DNA of 64,000 nucleotides, taken from assembly GCA_013397455.1 (NCBI GenBank), contig VYZB01000328.1, forward strand, positions 887,524 through 951,523, in the 5' to 3' direction. Positions within the stretch are counted from its first letter, which is position 1; every line of letters starts with the position of its first letter. The stretch comes from Crotophaga sulcirostris. Its lineage: Eukaryota > Chordata > Aves > Cuculiformes > Crotophagidae. Below are positions 1-14,395 of this stretch, one piece after another. Made by a program: the position numbers and the translations under genes. The notes below the pieces were generated by a model. The model was not told where the DNA came from and made no database searches. It saw nothing but the letters and a program-made list of their open reading frames with translations.

Positions 1-3000
1 GGTGAGAGAGTGGTAGTGGCTCATCAGGACACTCCATGCACAAGCTCTACTCAGGCCAGACAAATCCTCTGCCTGGTCAGCAGGTGGCGGCAATAAATTG
101 CTGCCAAATCAACCCTGGCCAGTGGCTGGAGAGTAACTTCAACCACCCAGCTCTCTGGGCCTCCAAGGCTACCAAACTCACCTTTCACAGAAGGTGGGAG
201 AAAGGCAGACGCTCACCCCACCTCAACATTTGGCAATCACCACATATGAAGAAAATGGAGCAAACTAGTAGCTTGCAAGAGCAAACTACTCAACTTCTAG
301 TCCACAGTCTACAAGCAAGTCTACCAAAGGAATAAGGAAGTTCTACTAGCAAGCTGGTACCTATTCCCTAGTCATGTGCAAACACATTTTTTGCTGATGC
401 ACTTGGTAAAGACCTTACTCCTGCAATCGCACCTTCAGGGTAAACCTCCCATGGGAGTATAAACCTCCCATAAGGCACCGCTATAAATGAGAAAAATATA
501 GGCAAATAAAAGCATCAGTCTGTTTTTGGGAGATGTAAAAGGTATGTATGCAGAAGTGGGGAATAATAAGGCAGCTAATTTCTGCTGGAGAAATCTCAAT
601 GTATTCAGACCCTGATCTTGCTCATAGATTCATGACAAGGTAGTACATAGACAGATTGAAGAGATTTTGAAATTGAGAGCAACGAAGAGCTGAAGTATGT
701 CCCAGTTGAACTACAAGAGCAGATAGGTTAAGGGTCTGTAGCCCTCTATTAATATTGTCTGATTCTTCTGTTTCTGAAACACCTGAAGAGAAGCAGGCAT
801 TCCTCCATCCCTGCTTCAGAGCACAACTGCACCAGTGCTCCTTGTTAGCAAGAGAATTTGCTTTCTGTTGGAATTATTCTATTTCAGCTTGGCATTTATG
901 CCCAGGAGTGCTAGAAACTTTTCCACTTCCTCACCTTTTTCATTCTTGGAAATGGCAGTAGTTTGTTCACTTACTCTAATGGGATGAAAGGTCCACAATG
1001 CAACACTGTGTAATTACCGCTAGAAAAGCATCTTTTCTCCCATGTAAAGAGGGGGAAAGGTAATATTTTAAAGACAATGGTCTATCAGGAGGAGGGGGGA
1101 AAGTCCAAACCAAAACAGCATAAATGGGCCCTATTCGTCACATCCTACATTTCTGAATGCAGACTCGGGAAGCAGGTGGTGAGACACCACTAGTAAAGCT
1201 CTTGTAATGGGAGTCTATTTCATCACAAGAATGGGAGGACTTTAGTCTTGCATATGAACATCTACGTAATACTTCAATTAATGCATTTATGCCAGTCTTC
1301 TGCCTGAACTGGACCATACCTTAAGAATGAATGAAATTCCTCACTACCTATTGACTGGCACTCTGAAAGGCACTGAGCAGCTCCCATGTTTGACACGACA
1401 AAGAGAATGAGCTGAGAGTCTCCTCTTCTGCACCAGAACACAGTGACTGAAGGCAGCAAGCTGAGGGTGCCCGGGCCAGAGACCAATCTTTGCCATGAAT
1501 TTCACAGCAAAGGCTCAAGCTAACAAGTGCTGGCTGCATTGTGGCATTCAAACCACAGGCTGCCTTGAGGAGGAGGAAGTTTGCATCAGTAGGAGTCCCC
1601 AGAGACGCCCCGAGTGACTCATTCTGAATTCCTCTGAGGGTGCTGGGCAAGCGTGTGATGAAAACTGGGCTTTAGGGGAAGGAAGAGGGTGTAAGGCTAG
1701 TTAATGTGGTGTAGTAGAGAAATGGGACAGGAGTGGTGATGATTTATGGGGACTCTAAGACAAACACGGGCTGTAGCTCCTGAACAAGGGTATAGGTGAG
1801 GTATCACCATAAATCTTCTGCCCTTTTGCCTGGTGGCCACAGTCCAGCCTTCCGCATATCCAACCGCGCACTCAAATATCACCCCAGGCTTAAACCTCTA
1901 GATTACTAATGGATTAAGAAAAGACTTTATAAATGCACATGAACTATGGATAAGATTCCTACTCTGAGGACAGGTATGCGCAGAAGGATGAGAAATGGGT
2001 ACTCAGATACCACGGGGAAGAGTGATTTCAACAGATGTCTGTAAGGCACTAGGAGGATAGAAAGGATGAAGCTACAAAGGCACCAGTTGGATGGAGAGGG
2101 AATAATGAATAAAAAGCATAAGAGGGCTACCTTTATCATTGGGTACAGCCCTAGCAAAACAGATGACTGTCACAAATGTCTCATCTAAACAAGTCCACAG
2201 AACTTCTACTAGTGCAATGAAGTAGACTCATCCAAAAGCACATCAAAGTGACAGCCCAGAAGCAAGTAGAAATAGGAGGAAGAAAACAGAGAATGACAGA
2301 ATGGATTCATAGGAGCGCAGGCATCCCTTCCTCCAGTAGCTCCTGGACAGCTCATTTCAAAACCATACTGCATTTGCAAGTGACTACTGCAGCCAAATAC
2401 GCTCTCTGACATCCTCTAAGGGCTGTTTTCAGAGGAAGACAGGCTTTCCTCTGTTCGCCATGCACTATATGAAACTGCCTGACACACTTTGCAAGTGCAA
2501 ATTAGAACCACGCTACTTACCATCAATCCCTTCTGGCAAATTCATATTTGCAAAGAGAGAGTAAACTAGAAACCCCAGGTGCTGATAACACAGAGTTGTT
2601 AAGAGAAACTAGAGTAGGAAGGAGTTAAATTCAGAACCTCATGTACCACAAGCATTATAATACAAAATCTTTTCTTTTTTTTTTTTTTAATGGGGAAAGC
2701 ACAAGAGCCTTGTTTAAACACAGATGGAAGTACCTAAATGTACTGCCTCTTCTACAAATGAATTATCCAGCAGTTCAAACAAAGTTGAACTAATACTGAC
2801 AAAATCAAGTAAAGCTCAATCAATGTGGGAGGAAAAAAAACCCAAAACACTTCTCCTAAAATAAGTTACCATGTGTAACCATGAGGGGAATCATTTTGCT
2901 TGGTAACTCCTGCCCTGTCTTCTTAAAGGCAGTAAAAGTTTATAAACATTTGCCGGGGTTTCTTGTACCAGCCATCATATGAGAAGTCTATGTTTGTGAT

Positions 3001-3534
3001 ATACCCGTGCCATTGTAATGGTTTGACTGTTAAAGCTGGATAATGGATTCCAAGATGCGCTGGTGGGGAAACCCAAAATTCCGACTATCTGTGTGATTCT
3101 TCATTCTGCAGAAATTATTTACTTAGATATAAATTAAATTCAACATATACCTACAACTAAAAAGTCATCACACATCAGGTACTAGGGACGAAATGTGATT
3201 CCACAAAAATTGGGTTATAATTCTATACCATTTGTCAAGGTTAAATATTAAAACAAGTACACAATATCTATAGTCTACAGCAGGAGAACAATTCTGTATG
3301 ACCAGATGGAACACTTATGAAAAGGACTTCATTCACCTTTTATTTTGTGCATTTGTAGAGTATTTTCTATAGAACCCCTTCAGTTATTCAGTTTCACAGA
3401 CTGGATCAGAAATGCCAACACAAAGTTTATCACATTCTATTCAATTCTCCAGGTATTTCTCATAAAGGTACAGTTGAATAGCTTTAGCCCTTTAGCTGTC
3501 AAATTATCACATATAAAAATACATTACTACAGCT

Positions 3535-3905
3535 CAGCGGTTTCCACCTTTATGCTTGGCAGCCCCCAAATGTTTTTCAGGAGAGACAGGTTCCTTTATA
3601 GAGAGAGATAATTTACTGACAACAAACATGTTTTTTTAAGTTTCTCACACACACACAGTATAACCAGGTTGGAAGAGACCTCCAAGATCATCAAGTCCAA
3701 CCTATAAGCCAACACTAACACCACCTCATCACCTAAACCATGGCACTCAGTGCCTCATCCAATCTTCTCTTAAACACTTCAAGGGTCGGCGACTCCACCA
3801 CCTCCCTGGGCAGTTACCTTTCCCCAAATTCTTAGCTACCTTAGGAATGATCCTCAGACCCCCAGGGTTTGCAGAGTACACGTTGAGAACCACAGCTCTA
3901 GCGGG
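3535..3905. mobile_element. Probable hAT-type DNA transposon relic interrupted by CR1
   Basis: The left end (from about 3536) reads cagcggtttccacc followed by a run of g/c and cccccaaatg. The right end, read in reverse complement from about 3900, reads ctgtggttctcaac followed by a ccctgggggtct block. Paired CAG...GGTTCTCAAC-like termini followed by a C-rich 'cccc' block are typical of non-autonomous hAT (MER5/Charlie-like) elements. Both halves are truncated and diverged, and the middle is occupied by a CR1 tail at 3646-3817. No clear 8-bp target duplication was found. Assignment to hAT is inference from terminal resemblance. Confidence 0.35.
3646..3817 (-). mobile_element. CR1 LINE 3'-end fragment (5'-truncated)
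   Basis: Antisense CR1 tail: after a (CA)n-like stub it reads ataaccaggttggaagagac, then catcaagtccaacctataag, and ends at cctccctgggcag. It belongs to the same subfamily as the copies at 17405, 41581 and 53355, all of which share the phrase about 'cctataagccaacac'. It is truncated after about 170 bp. It lies inside what looks like an older DNA transposon relic, so it inserted later. Confidence 0.88.
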
Positions 3906-6900
3906 GGCTGCCTTTTTCGAGTATTTCAGTCACTCCAGGATAGGAACAAAACAACTCTTCTTCCTCGAAAGGCAGAAACCTGGCAATTACCAGTGGGTTG
4001 AACCCAGGATGCAGTGGTCCCAGGGGGCTTCCAGTTCATAGTGCCGGCGCAGCACCTCTTTTCCTAACTCAGCCACTTTCCTGCATGGTCCACTGACACA
4101 AGCTGGACTGAAACATGGGGCCAGCTCAGGCATGTGCCTGATCTTTTAAGTATCGCTCAGTGGTGGTGATGGTAGGAGGCCTGGGTAGGAAAGGTAGCGA
4201 AGGGCGAAAAATTAACTTGGCTTCTCCTGATGCTGTGGATTGGCATTCACCTCGGCTAGCTGGAGGTGCTTAATGCTCTCTCTGTGAAATGCAGCCCCAT
4301 GGGGTTATTTATCCCACTCTAATATTGAAGCCTAAAACAGGGGAGACGAATCATCCACTGGGGTTATCTACTTGATTCCACTGACTATAAAAGAAGCATA
4401 AAAACAGCCAAGACAAGTCACCAAATATTTGGACAGCACAAGTTAGTGGAGACCAATTCCAAAATAATCAGGTAATTTTGACGTGACTGTAAGAAGCACA
4501 GACACGTTTTCCCTGCATTACATGCACTGTCTCTCAAGCTCAGTTAGTGCTACGCACCAAGGGGATTTCTAAGTGCCAGCAGCTCAGGTGATCAACCAGG
4601 ACCCTGCCACGTCACGCCACGCAGCCAGCGCAAGACCAAGAGGCTGGGCTGCAACGGCACTTCCAGCATATGAAGGGGAGGGAGATAAGAGTGGGCTGCC
4701 ATTTCCCACCTCCTTTCCTACCTCTGTGCTGAATAGTAGCTTCCACTGGAACTGGAGCTGCTGCCGTGACAGGAGCAGTGGCTGGGCTGAGCCTCCCTCC
4801 TGCCTCAGGAAACGGATCCCAGTTCCCCCTACATTTAGGAAGCATAACCCCAGAGAAAAATCAAACACTTTGCTTTGAAATGTAATCCTTTAGGTCTGAA
4901 AATGTGAACAGGCATTTTATGTGGGTTTCCTGGTGTGCAGAGACATCTAACTTCTGTTGACTTCAAATTCTGTATTTGAACAAGTTGCCTTGCTAGTGAT
5001 AATGTATGGCCAGGTTCTTCTGAACATACCCTCTTTTCCTGTCTGAAATAATATCTGGGTGAAAAAGAGAAATCTGGCCTTTCATATGGAACTTAAGAGA
5101 TGCTCAGAGTTCTGGTAGAGCTCCAGCTGAATGTCCAGTGATCCTGGGCAGATGCACAGCCCCCATTCAGCACGCCTGATGCACATTCAATACACAGGAT
5201 TTTCTAGCCGCCTTTATAATGCCCAGATCCTAGGCCAAGCACACTGAGGACACATCAGTCCCCTTTGCACACTGATCCTATGTGGTGCACATGGTTCAGT
5301 TGCTAACACAGATTTCATTAGGTGTCAAAATGCTCTTAGAATCCAGTCCAAAAATTTGAAGTCTGGTCCAAAACCTTAAAATCGTTAGCCAAAATGTGTT
5401 TATAATTAGATGAAGTTTTTCTTTACAGGTTCATCGTTCTCCCATTTCTAGTTTACGGCTGATAAGCAAATGTTATGAAGCCATAGGCTGTGCATGGATC
5501 AGCAGCCACACTCATACTTCCCAGATGTGTTTATATGGGATTCAGCTTGTTGGCTTGACAACCAGAAGCTATCAAGGTATTCGAACAGATTGCTCCCAGG
5601 CATTATGCCAAAAAAAGAAGAGGAGAAATCTAATAAAACTGTTCATCTCTGGTTCTCAAATGAAGAGAATACCTTACAAATGCCATAAAGTGTCACAAGA
5701 ACACAACTGCTTCTGAGCTTTGATCTGTTTTTCAGCTGCTACCGCGGGTGAAAAAGGAGTCAAAGTTAAAGATTCTGTTCACCACCTCTTGTGTACTTCT
5801 TGTGATAGGCCACCTTGAACCATGAGGGAGAAGACGGTGCATGAAAGAGAAGCTGACAACAAGCTGACCTCCAATACTTTATTACGGAAAACAGCCTTTC
5901 ACAACTGACGTGCGCAGTTATAGACACACACCTTAGTTCAGCTCTCAGAATGGGTGTCAACTGTTTTGAGCAATCTGGATTTCCACTTTCCAACACTCTA
6001 TTAATTCCAAAGAATCTGAACACATCTGAAAAGTTTGGTCTCCAAAACACAACAGAGTTATGCCAGGGAAGAATTTAGCTTTTCCTTCTTGGTTTCTATT
6101 TGGTTTTTTATTTGTTTACCCCAATACTATCACTACGATGACTACTATGACCTTTTTCATTTGTTTTTCCCTTTCTGATGTGTGATCATCTGGTATTTAT
6201 GAGAAGGACTATATGAGAGACCCGAGTTAAAAGATGTGCAAACAATTGACCTAAATACTTCTAGCTCTGTTAGACAGTCAAGGGCCATAATTTTGGCTTA
6301 ATTCATTGAAAGGGTTAGTTAGGATTAAAACTCTCCTATTAAAGCAATTCCACTTGACCAGTTCAAATGCAGTAGCGATTTCATCTACAAGAACATCAGG
6401 TACCAGCAGAAGAAATAGCCTTGTCAAAAAGCTACAGAAGACACCAGTCACAATAAATTAAATGTTTTCTGAATTCATCCTGGGATATTTCTGTGATTTC
6501 CCACTCTCATCACTAAAATGGTAAATTTGCACCAATTTGGACCTCTGGAATCTGCAACGGCAGCCCCCTGCACTGGCTGAATCAGTGGCACATTGACTCA
6601 GCCATAAATTACATAAGGAGCTGTACACTACAGCCCTTTGGTTACATCAAAATGCAGACCTAGTGAATACAATCCCAGAAAACGGGTAGAGCAGCGCCAT
6701 GTGAACAAAAGTTACTACGTGTATTGAAACTGAACTCCTTAAGGAGCACCTTCTCAAAGGCTCAGTAATGCAGCAATGTCGAAAGCATTTCCATCCAGCA
6801 GACCGGGCCCTTCTAATGGGTTGAACAAGTCTCCTTGCTTAATTTACACAAAATGTTGTGCTGCCTGACAATGGGGAAGCCCCCACCTCCCCATAAATAA

Positions 6901-9900
6901 GAACTTTGGGCAAGTAAAGTATTTTTATGACTTTTACTATTACTAAGCTAGTGAAACTAAAAAGTATCATAATTACACCATCCACAGACTTAAAAAAACC
7001 GGTTTTTTTCTTCCTTTTATAACTCGCTATTTGTAATGGAAAAGAAGTTCGTGTACATGATAAATATGGACAGGTCAGAGGGTTATACAGATTATGCCAT
7101 TATCCATGGATGTGTATCATGACTATAAAAAATCAATTAAAACGGTAAATAATGGAAGATGTGTGATAGAGGGGAAGGGACGTGCACCTGTGATTAACAG
7201 GACAAAATACCCATACTCAAGAAGTCTTCAGGAGAAGTCTTCTACAACTTACATGGAAAAGTTATCATTTTCTATTGTGTGTTGAAAAGCGGATTCAAAG
7301 AATACTCCAAAAACTTTATAAAAGTTTATAAGTTCTTATTAAATTGCAAAGGAATTTTAGACAGTTTGTATAATATGCAAGCTTTCCTCCTTTATCCATT
7401 CTAGAGAATATTAAAGAGTGTGCACACACACATATGAAATACTTAAGTACTCAAATGCTACTTAGTTTACTTTCATTACTTTTTATTTATTTATAATTCC
7501 ATTTAATTGCTGTATTGCTTGCATTTATAACATATTTATCTTCTCAAATTAAAAAACTCATATTAAAACAGTTTTTAAAAATTATTCTACCATAGGGCAT
7601 AAACATTTTTTAATGTATTGTCTCTATTTCATGTGAAAACCATGTGGTTTTATTCTTCTCTTCTCCATATTTTAAAGCCTATGCAAAAAGTAGTACAGAA
7701 GGGCCGAAGCATCAGCAAGCAATTCCGTGTTCATACAACATCTGCTTTCTTAAGGTTCACTTGAGGCCCAGAAGCCACCGTCATCCGCCAATATTTTTAG
7801 TGGTCTACAAAATGATTCAGGTTAGCACTTGAGTTCAGCAGAGAAAAACTATCTAGCTTCACCCAAAAAATAACAGCTCAAACAAAACAAAAAACATAAA
7901 AGACAGGCAGATGTGACAGAGAGGTTATTTTCCTATTAGGTTCAATGTTCACCTTTCCAAAAGGCTGATGAGCTCCAACAACAGGTCAAATTTAACTGTT
8001 TTCCCAGATGGCTCCTTCTGGGAAGTGGAGTGGAACGTTTATCCGTCTGCCTGGGTTACCACTGCTGCCCAAAATACCTTAGTCTTTCCACAATATCGCA
8101 GACTCCAACTACAGTGTTGAGAAATCTTATCTGATTGGAAAGGTTTTCTTTCACCTGCTGTGGCTTTTAAAATTATTCTGCAGTTATATAAATACATACC
8201 GAGATACATAAAATTCACCCACTGCAACACGTCTAGTCAAAACACCAGGTCAGTACTGTAACAAGTCAGGAAAGCAAAAGAGAGCATTAATTTATAGCAC
8301 AAGAAAAAAACCACCATCTGTACCAGAGAAATACTCAAGCATAAAACAATACAGAAAGTTAGAATATTTTTAAGTTAAGGTATTAACTGAGAATAATTAC
8401 TGTTTCCTCACTATTTTTCTCTCTTCATAGAAAACAAATAATTACATTAAATATATGGTTAATTAAGTGTTTACTCAAAAGACACATGGATAGAAATTTA
8501 GAATCATAACAGTATCACTCTAAAAAGCCTCTGTAAAGCAATGTCAAATCCATTGCCTAACCAGGCTTGGTTCTGTTGCAAATGGCATTATAAATTAATC
8601 CTGTTTTCCTAAATATGCCTTGAGGAAACAAAATCACAAATAGCCATTGTAAGTTTTAATATAAAATATAATTAATATAATTAATATAACCAAAAAGCAA
8701 AGAGTGAAAAAAATCTTCCCTTCATTCTTAACCCGAATGTAAGAGCTGTTTTTAATGGCTGATATTGCAGAATAGATTATATACTTAATATAAAAATGAC
8801 AACTTTTTTTTGATGCAACTTAGTCCCATATCCTAGTTCAATACTAAGCTTTCTGAAGTGCTGTACTCCTCTCAGCTTAGCAGCTTCAGAAAAAGTAAAA
8901 AAAGGTTGCTAAACTTCATCAACAATGACCTAATGAGCGCAATTATGTTATGATTGATAATTTTCCTCGCTTACACTGTTTTTAAACCAAAATAACCTCC
9001 CAAGATATTTGTTCCATGGCTGATTGTGTTAAGGTTATCATATTCATAGCTAAGTACCAGAATATTCTTCAATATCTCTTGCTGCCTAAGTTACGTATTT
9101 TATAAAGTGCCTTATATCAAGCCAGATTCTGATCTCAGTGACCAGAAGCTGGTGCCAGCTTAAGCAAATTTGTTGACTCCAGAAGGTTTTCTCCAAATAC
9201 ACTGGCTATGGCAGATGGCCAGCTACAGCCTACAAATTTGGATGGTTTTTCTACTCATTGAAACACAGCAGAGGCTTCTAAGCAAACTGCAATGAAACCT
9301 ACGGATATAACCTCCTCCATGTAATAATCGCCTAGCATAGCTTAAAACTCAACATGTATGGAGATCTTGGCAAGTCATACTGCTGCAATCTGAACAAAAG
9401 CAAATGAAATTTATAATTGAGGCTAAATATAGCCTGCATTGGGCTAAACCTCATCACGTCTGAGTGCCCAGCTTGGCACGTAACGGCAGCAACATCGACC
9501 AATCCAACTCTAAGGCCAGCTGTGCACCCTGACCTGTGCACCCATCCACCGACACTTTTGCATTAGGGATTAAAAACAAGCGTGTTAATTCAAAACAAAC
9601 AGACATATCCTCCCTCTCTCCTCACTTCTTTCCTTGTGGTGGATGTATAAATGCATACTGATGGCTACTGGGATTTATAGCCTAACTGATTTTGACATTT
9701 TTAACTTCAGAATTTGAAACAGTGACATTCTAGCCCTGGGGCAGGAGTACTAAATGCTAAAAACTTTGGGACTAGGGAGTATTAATTTAGTCCTTCTGAG
9801 TAGCTTGGCTTCAAAAAATGTTCTAACAAGACCTCAAAGCTTTCCAAAACTCAGCAGTGGACACTCAAAAGCTGCAAGGAATTTTGGATCCAAACTGGAG

Positions 9901-11285
9901 TTTCATGGCTTATATTCTTTGTCAGAGGTCAAATTAAGCTGCAGACCTGAACTCAAGAGGAGTGGGGAGATTTCAGGTCTGGGTCTGAATTCACAGTAGG
10001 ATTAAATTGTATTTAATTTCTAGCTTGCAATGCATCTCTTTTTTAATTTTTTTTAGTTCACAACGTATTTTCATTTTAAGAAAAAAAAATTATGCACAGA
10101 GCAAGCATTCTGGCATCACAAATCATCAATAAATTTCTTTTCCATAACAACCCACAAGAATTCACTGCAGGACCCAATTGTTAAAACACAAAGCAATGGC
10201 ATTCTATAAGCTTTCAGAAGCATCATTCTAGCCCTTGTGGACTCACTGAATTCTCTAAATGAGTCACTGGCCTCTCAACGGAATTGTCAAAACTTAGGTT
10301 AAGCCAGGTTAATTCCCTCCCCACTTTAATTTAGAAGTCCAGCTGCAGCACGTGGCTTTCCACTGAAAAGATCTAAATGCAGAACCCATTCACCTCAAAC
10401 AGGAAATCTCACGGGGCCCAAAGCTTACCTTTTCCTAAAAGCTAGTGATAAACCACACTAATGGGAAATAAATGGGATTTCCAAAACTTCATGGGCCATG
10501 TACGTAAAAATCAATATTCCTCTCATACGGCACAAATAAATTTCTACTGAAGGCAAAAGGATCAAAGCTCAAGCTACTAGAGCTGGGGAGAGGGAAAGCG
10601 TAGCTGTAAGAAATGGGACTCATGAGGAGAGCACTTTAACCAGAGTTTGGACAAGGGAGACACCAAAACCAACCCTTCTAACCAAAGCAAGTGAGCTGAT
10701 GTGGCAGTTGGTATTGGGCTCAGGGCTTCAGCTAGATGGGACACGGAGAGGACATTTCCGTGCATGCTCTCCTCAGTGGAAGAGAGATGGTGGGTACTAA
10801 TGCTCTTTGTCCAAGGCTACCTGGGACAGCTTACCACAAGACATCCTGCCCCCAACAAACCACAAAGCATAAGGTACATTGGAACCCCCAAAAGAACATT
10901 TTTGCTGGGCAGACGCAGCACATCAAACTCTTCATAAACTATCCTGAAATTAGCGCAAACGTTTGTACCCCAACACCTACTTTTCCAGAAGATCATTTGA
11001 AAACATCACTGCCTAGTTTGTTAGAAAAAAACAAAAGTCAATTTCTAGGCTAAGTATTTCATGTCCAGTTTGCCCGTAGGAACTTGTACAACAAATTCAG
11101 ATCATAGCAGATCACGCCTTTAATTTTGATAGTGCATACAAATTTGGTTGAAATTGGTAAACTCTCTTTAAACTTTCAACAGCACCACATTTTTTACTAC
11201 TGGGAATATAATCTGAAGAGGAAAGGTTTTGCCTTAGTTCTAATTAATTCTTTTTTTAATAATAAAAGAAAACCCTATTGGCATT

Positions 11286-11380
11286 TTTTTTTGAAAAAGA
11301 CAGAAAAAGGAAAAAAAAAGGAAAAATAAAAAATGAAAAAATTAAAAAGGAAAAAAGGAAGAAGGAAAAGAAAAACAGTT
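11286..11380 (+). repeat. A/purine-rich low-complexity tract
   Basis: About 95 bp composed almost wholly of A with interspersed G: repeated aaaaagg and gaaaaa words, preceded by a T run. It is (T/C)-rich on the LPP transcript strand. It has no CR1 or SINE body next to it, so it is not an obvious retroposon tail. Confidence 0.85.
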
Positions 11381-12115
11381 TATCCGACTGCTACTGCAGA
11401 AAAATATTTAACTGAGGATTTTGGACTTAATTTAAAAAAAGCAGTTTTCAACATTGCAGAAAAAGCCTAGAACATGATAAAAGCCAAACAACCTGATGGA
11501 AAATTAAGAAGAAACTGAAGTAAGACTTTTTTAAAGAGAAAATATAAATTATTTTAAAATGATCCCATGACATTTTTAACAGCCGGAACTGACAATGCTA
11601 AACTCAGCCATAATTCTACTATATTTAGTTTTGTATCTATCAAAGTCAACACAACAACACAACTTTTCCATAAGACAGACAGATATATATATAGGCTGAT
11701 AGATGGACCGATACATAAAAAGGAAAAATATCATAAGGAAAGGTAACATCTTCTTGTCTGTCCTTTCAGTATGATTTTTTTTCATTTCATTTTCTACCTT
11801 ATTATTTCCTATAAGTAGAAATAGATTTTTCTCTCTTTCAAAAAAATTCTTAAACAGAAAACCTCCTTTTGACAGTTTCAGCAGCAGATTAATCACTTTT
11901 GCAACCCACAAAAAAAAAAGTTTTCTGGAAAGCATAACTGTCTGTAAATGTAAATGACAGAATTACTCTCTCTTATGCTAAGACGCCTACACATTCTCTC
12001 ACTTCCATGACTCAGCACCAGATAAAAGCTTGTGAGATAATAAGCAGCAAACTTTCCTATAGAATAATAAAATAGTGAATAAAAATAGTGAAGAAACCTA
12101 CTTGTGCTCCCCCTG

Positions 12116-12131
12116 CCCCCCCCCCCCCCCC
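12116..12131 (+). repeat. Sixteen-base C homopolymer
   Basis: An uninterrupted run of 16 C preceded by 'cccctg' and followed by aaaaaag. On the LPP-transcribed strand it is poly-G. Runs of this kind are assembly and sequencing error hot spots, so the exact length is uncertain. Confidence 0.9.
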
Positions 12132-14229
12132 AAAAAAGAAAGAAATCCCCACAATGTGAAACCAAATTCTGCCAATGGATTCCCTTCCCACTGGAATAAA
12201 ATACAAATATCCCAAGGACCTCAGAAAGGGGAGTGACTACACTTGAGCAGCATCAAAATCAAAACACATGCAAACACGAGAGGCTTTTCTTATTCTCCAA
12301 ATGAGCAAGAACGGATCTGTTTCAACAAAGAGGAATTTTATTACTGTTCATCCCCTGCCTTACTCTTAATTTGGTAGACAAATGAGTTGAAATCTTGCTC
12401 ACCTATAATGAAAATTTCCAGGCACTCTTGAGGCAACACAGTCATGCCAAAAATCACAGAAATCTGTGGGGAAGGGAGGGAAATTTCAGTGGGACTTTCC
12501 CTCCTGCACTGTGGTCTTTGTCTGAGTTGAGTTCATTAGAGTCAGAGTAACTTCTCCTTCAGCAAACCAAGCCAATGGCAGACACTTTAGACAAAAATAT
12601 TACTTATTTTGGACAAATCCTCAAAAAGAAAAGCTGAAAAGGAGCGGCTCTGACTTTGGCTAGGCTTTTCTAATGCCCCTGAAATGAACAGGCATGGTCT
12701 TGATGCCATATCACCAGTGAGCTTGCAAACACTGCTGGAAGAGACAGTCACCTCCTCTCCCTACGCTCTCGTCAGCCCCAGCACATGGGTTAAGTAAAAA
12801 AAAGGGTGGTAATTAAGAGAGGGCTGATTATCTACTTATTAAGCATAGATGCTGTGGGCCTGAGGAAGAAAGGGGTGACTTCCCAAGTGCTATAGTCCAG
12901 ACTCCTCCTTGCTGAGTGACAGATGTTTCTGCTAAGAGAAACCACCTCGCGTGCTCACCATGAGCCCCATGTCTCTTGGAGGTAGCTCCCTTTACTAGAA
13001 GCTAAAAATTATCTAGTAAGTAAAGCCACAAAATAGTGTTTGTGCCCATAACCTGCAGAGGAAGCACAGTCCAGCCAAGGAATATTGCAGCCCCTCCTGA
13101 ACACACTGCTGCTGGTGGCTTTTACATTTTTTAACACTGGAAATTGCAAATTAATGGTATTAGCCATTAAAGTTTAAATTTAAAGGAAAGCCCCAGGGGA
13201 AGGCTCTTTCAAGGCAGCAGCCCTGTTATGTCCTTAATCTCTCTGCTGAGAGGATTAATGTACTGTAAAACATAAGACAAATGTAGCCAGCTTGCATGAC
13301 AGCATCCCGGGCCATGGGTGTGGGACTTCTCATCAGAGGGATACTTTGAACTGAGCCAGAAGTAGATTCAAACCCTTCAAAATACCTTCATTAATAAAGT
13401 GCACCTGCTCCAGCAGGAGACTGGTGAGCAGAGGCAACATCTCAGCGTGCTGCTGGCAGGGCCGTGGCTGCAGCACACATACACCTCACATAGACTGAGG
13501 CATGGGTAGGAATATCCCTGTCCAGGTTGCTCCCCACAGCTGCACTGGGAGAGCTGAGCAAACAGAGCAGCACCTGGATGCCTCGGCTCAGTTGGCTGCC
13601 AGGTAGGTAAAGCATTGCTGCTGACAAGTTCAGTGCCCCTCATCTTTAGAGAACAAGGCCTTGGTATTCTGGGCAGGGTCCCCCCCACGTGCTGGATACT
13701 TCCCAAACAGAGTGAGCAGGGCTGGGAGAGGGATGGAGAAACGGCTTCTATGCATCCAAACACCATCTCTTTTCCTCATCGTTCCCAGGGAGAAGCCCCG
13801 TAACCTCTAGATGAAAATCTGTAGGCCCAGAAAACAACAACACTGGCCCATTTGTATTTGTGTCTCAAAATCATTCTCTTTATTTCACAAATGACAGATT
13901 TCCGTGTTCAAATTTGACCCAAAGCAGGTGTAGCTCCAGTGGTTTCTGTGCAGCCACATCTGCTCCCACTCCAGGGCAAATGCCAAACTATTTATTGGTA
14001 TTTAAAATTTATTGCATTTTTAGTCCTCTATCGCCAAACTACTTTTGTTCAAAAATTCCTTTTGAATCCTTCTATGCTAACTGAATAAATCAAACCTGAC
14101 AATTAAAATGGTTAATTGTTCAGAACCTCAGTTTCCACCTGAGGATCTTCAAACACTTCTGGAACTTAAACACATATAATCTCTTCCACGCCTCTTGCAA
14201 AAAGAAAAAAGAAAAAAAAGCATACTTTT

Positions 14230-14395
14230 TAATTGCCTTTTCACAGATGAAAAACTGAAGTTCTGGGAGCTCAAAACAACCCGTTAGGAAGCTCCATGCC
14301 CCAAAGGCTGCTTAGCCAGTAAATCAGAGGCAGGGCTGGGAAGGGAAGCCAGGAGTTTCAGCAACTCTCAGTCCTCTTGTTCTCACCACTTCATC
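14230..14395 (-). mobile_element. MIR-type SINE relic
   Basis: In antisense order the MIR hallmarks appear: ttttcacagatgaaaaactg (MIR: acagatgaggaaactgagg), then tgcttagccagtaaatcaga and ggcagggctggga (MIR: cacagctagtaagtggcagagccggga), ending ctcagtcctcttgttctcac. It is diverged by many substitutions, as expected for an element predating amniote splits. The orientation follows the usual MIR consensus, so the element is on the minus strand. Confidence 0.6.
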
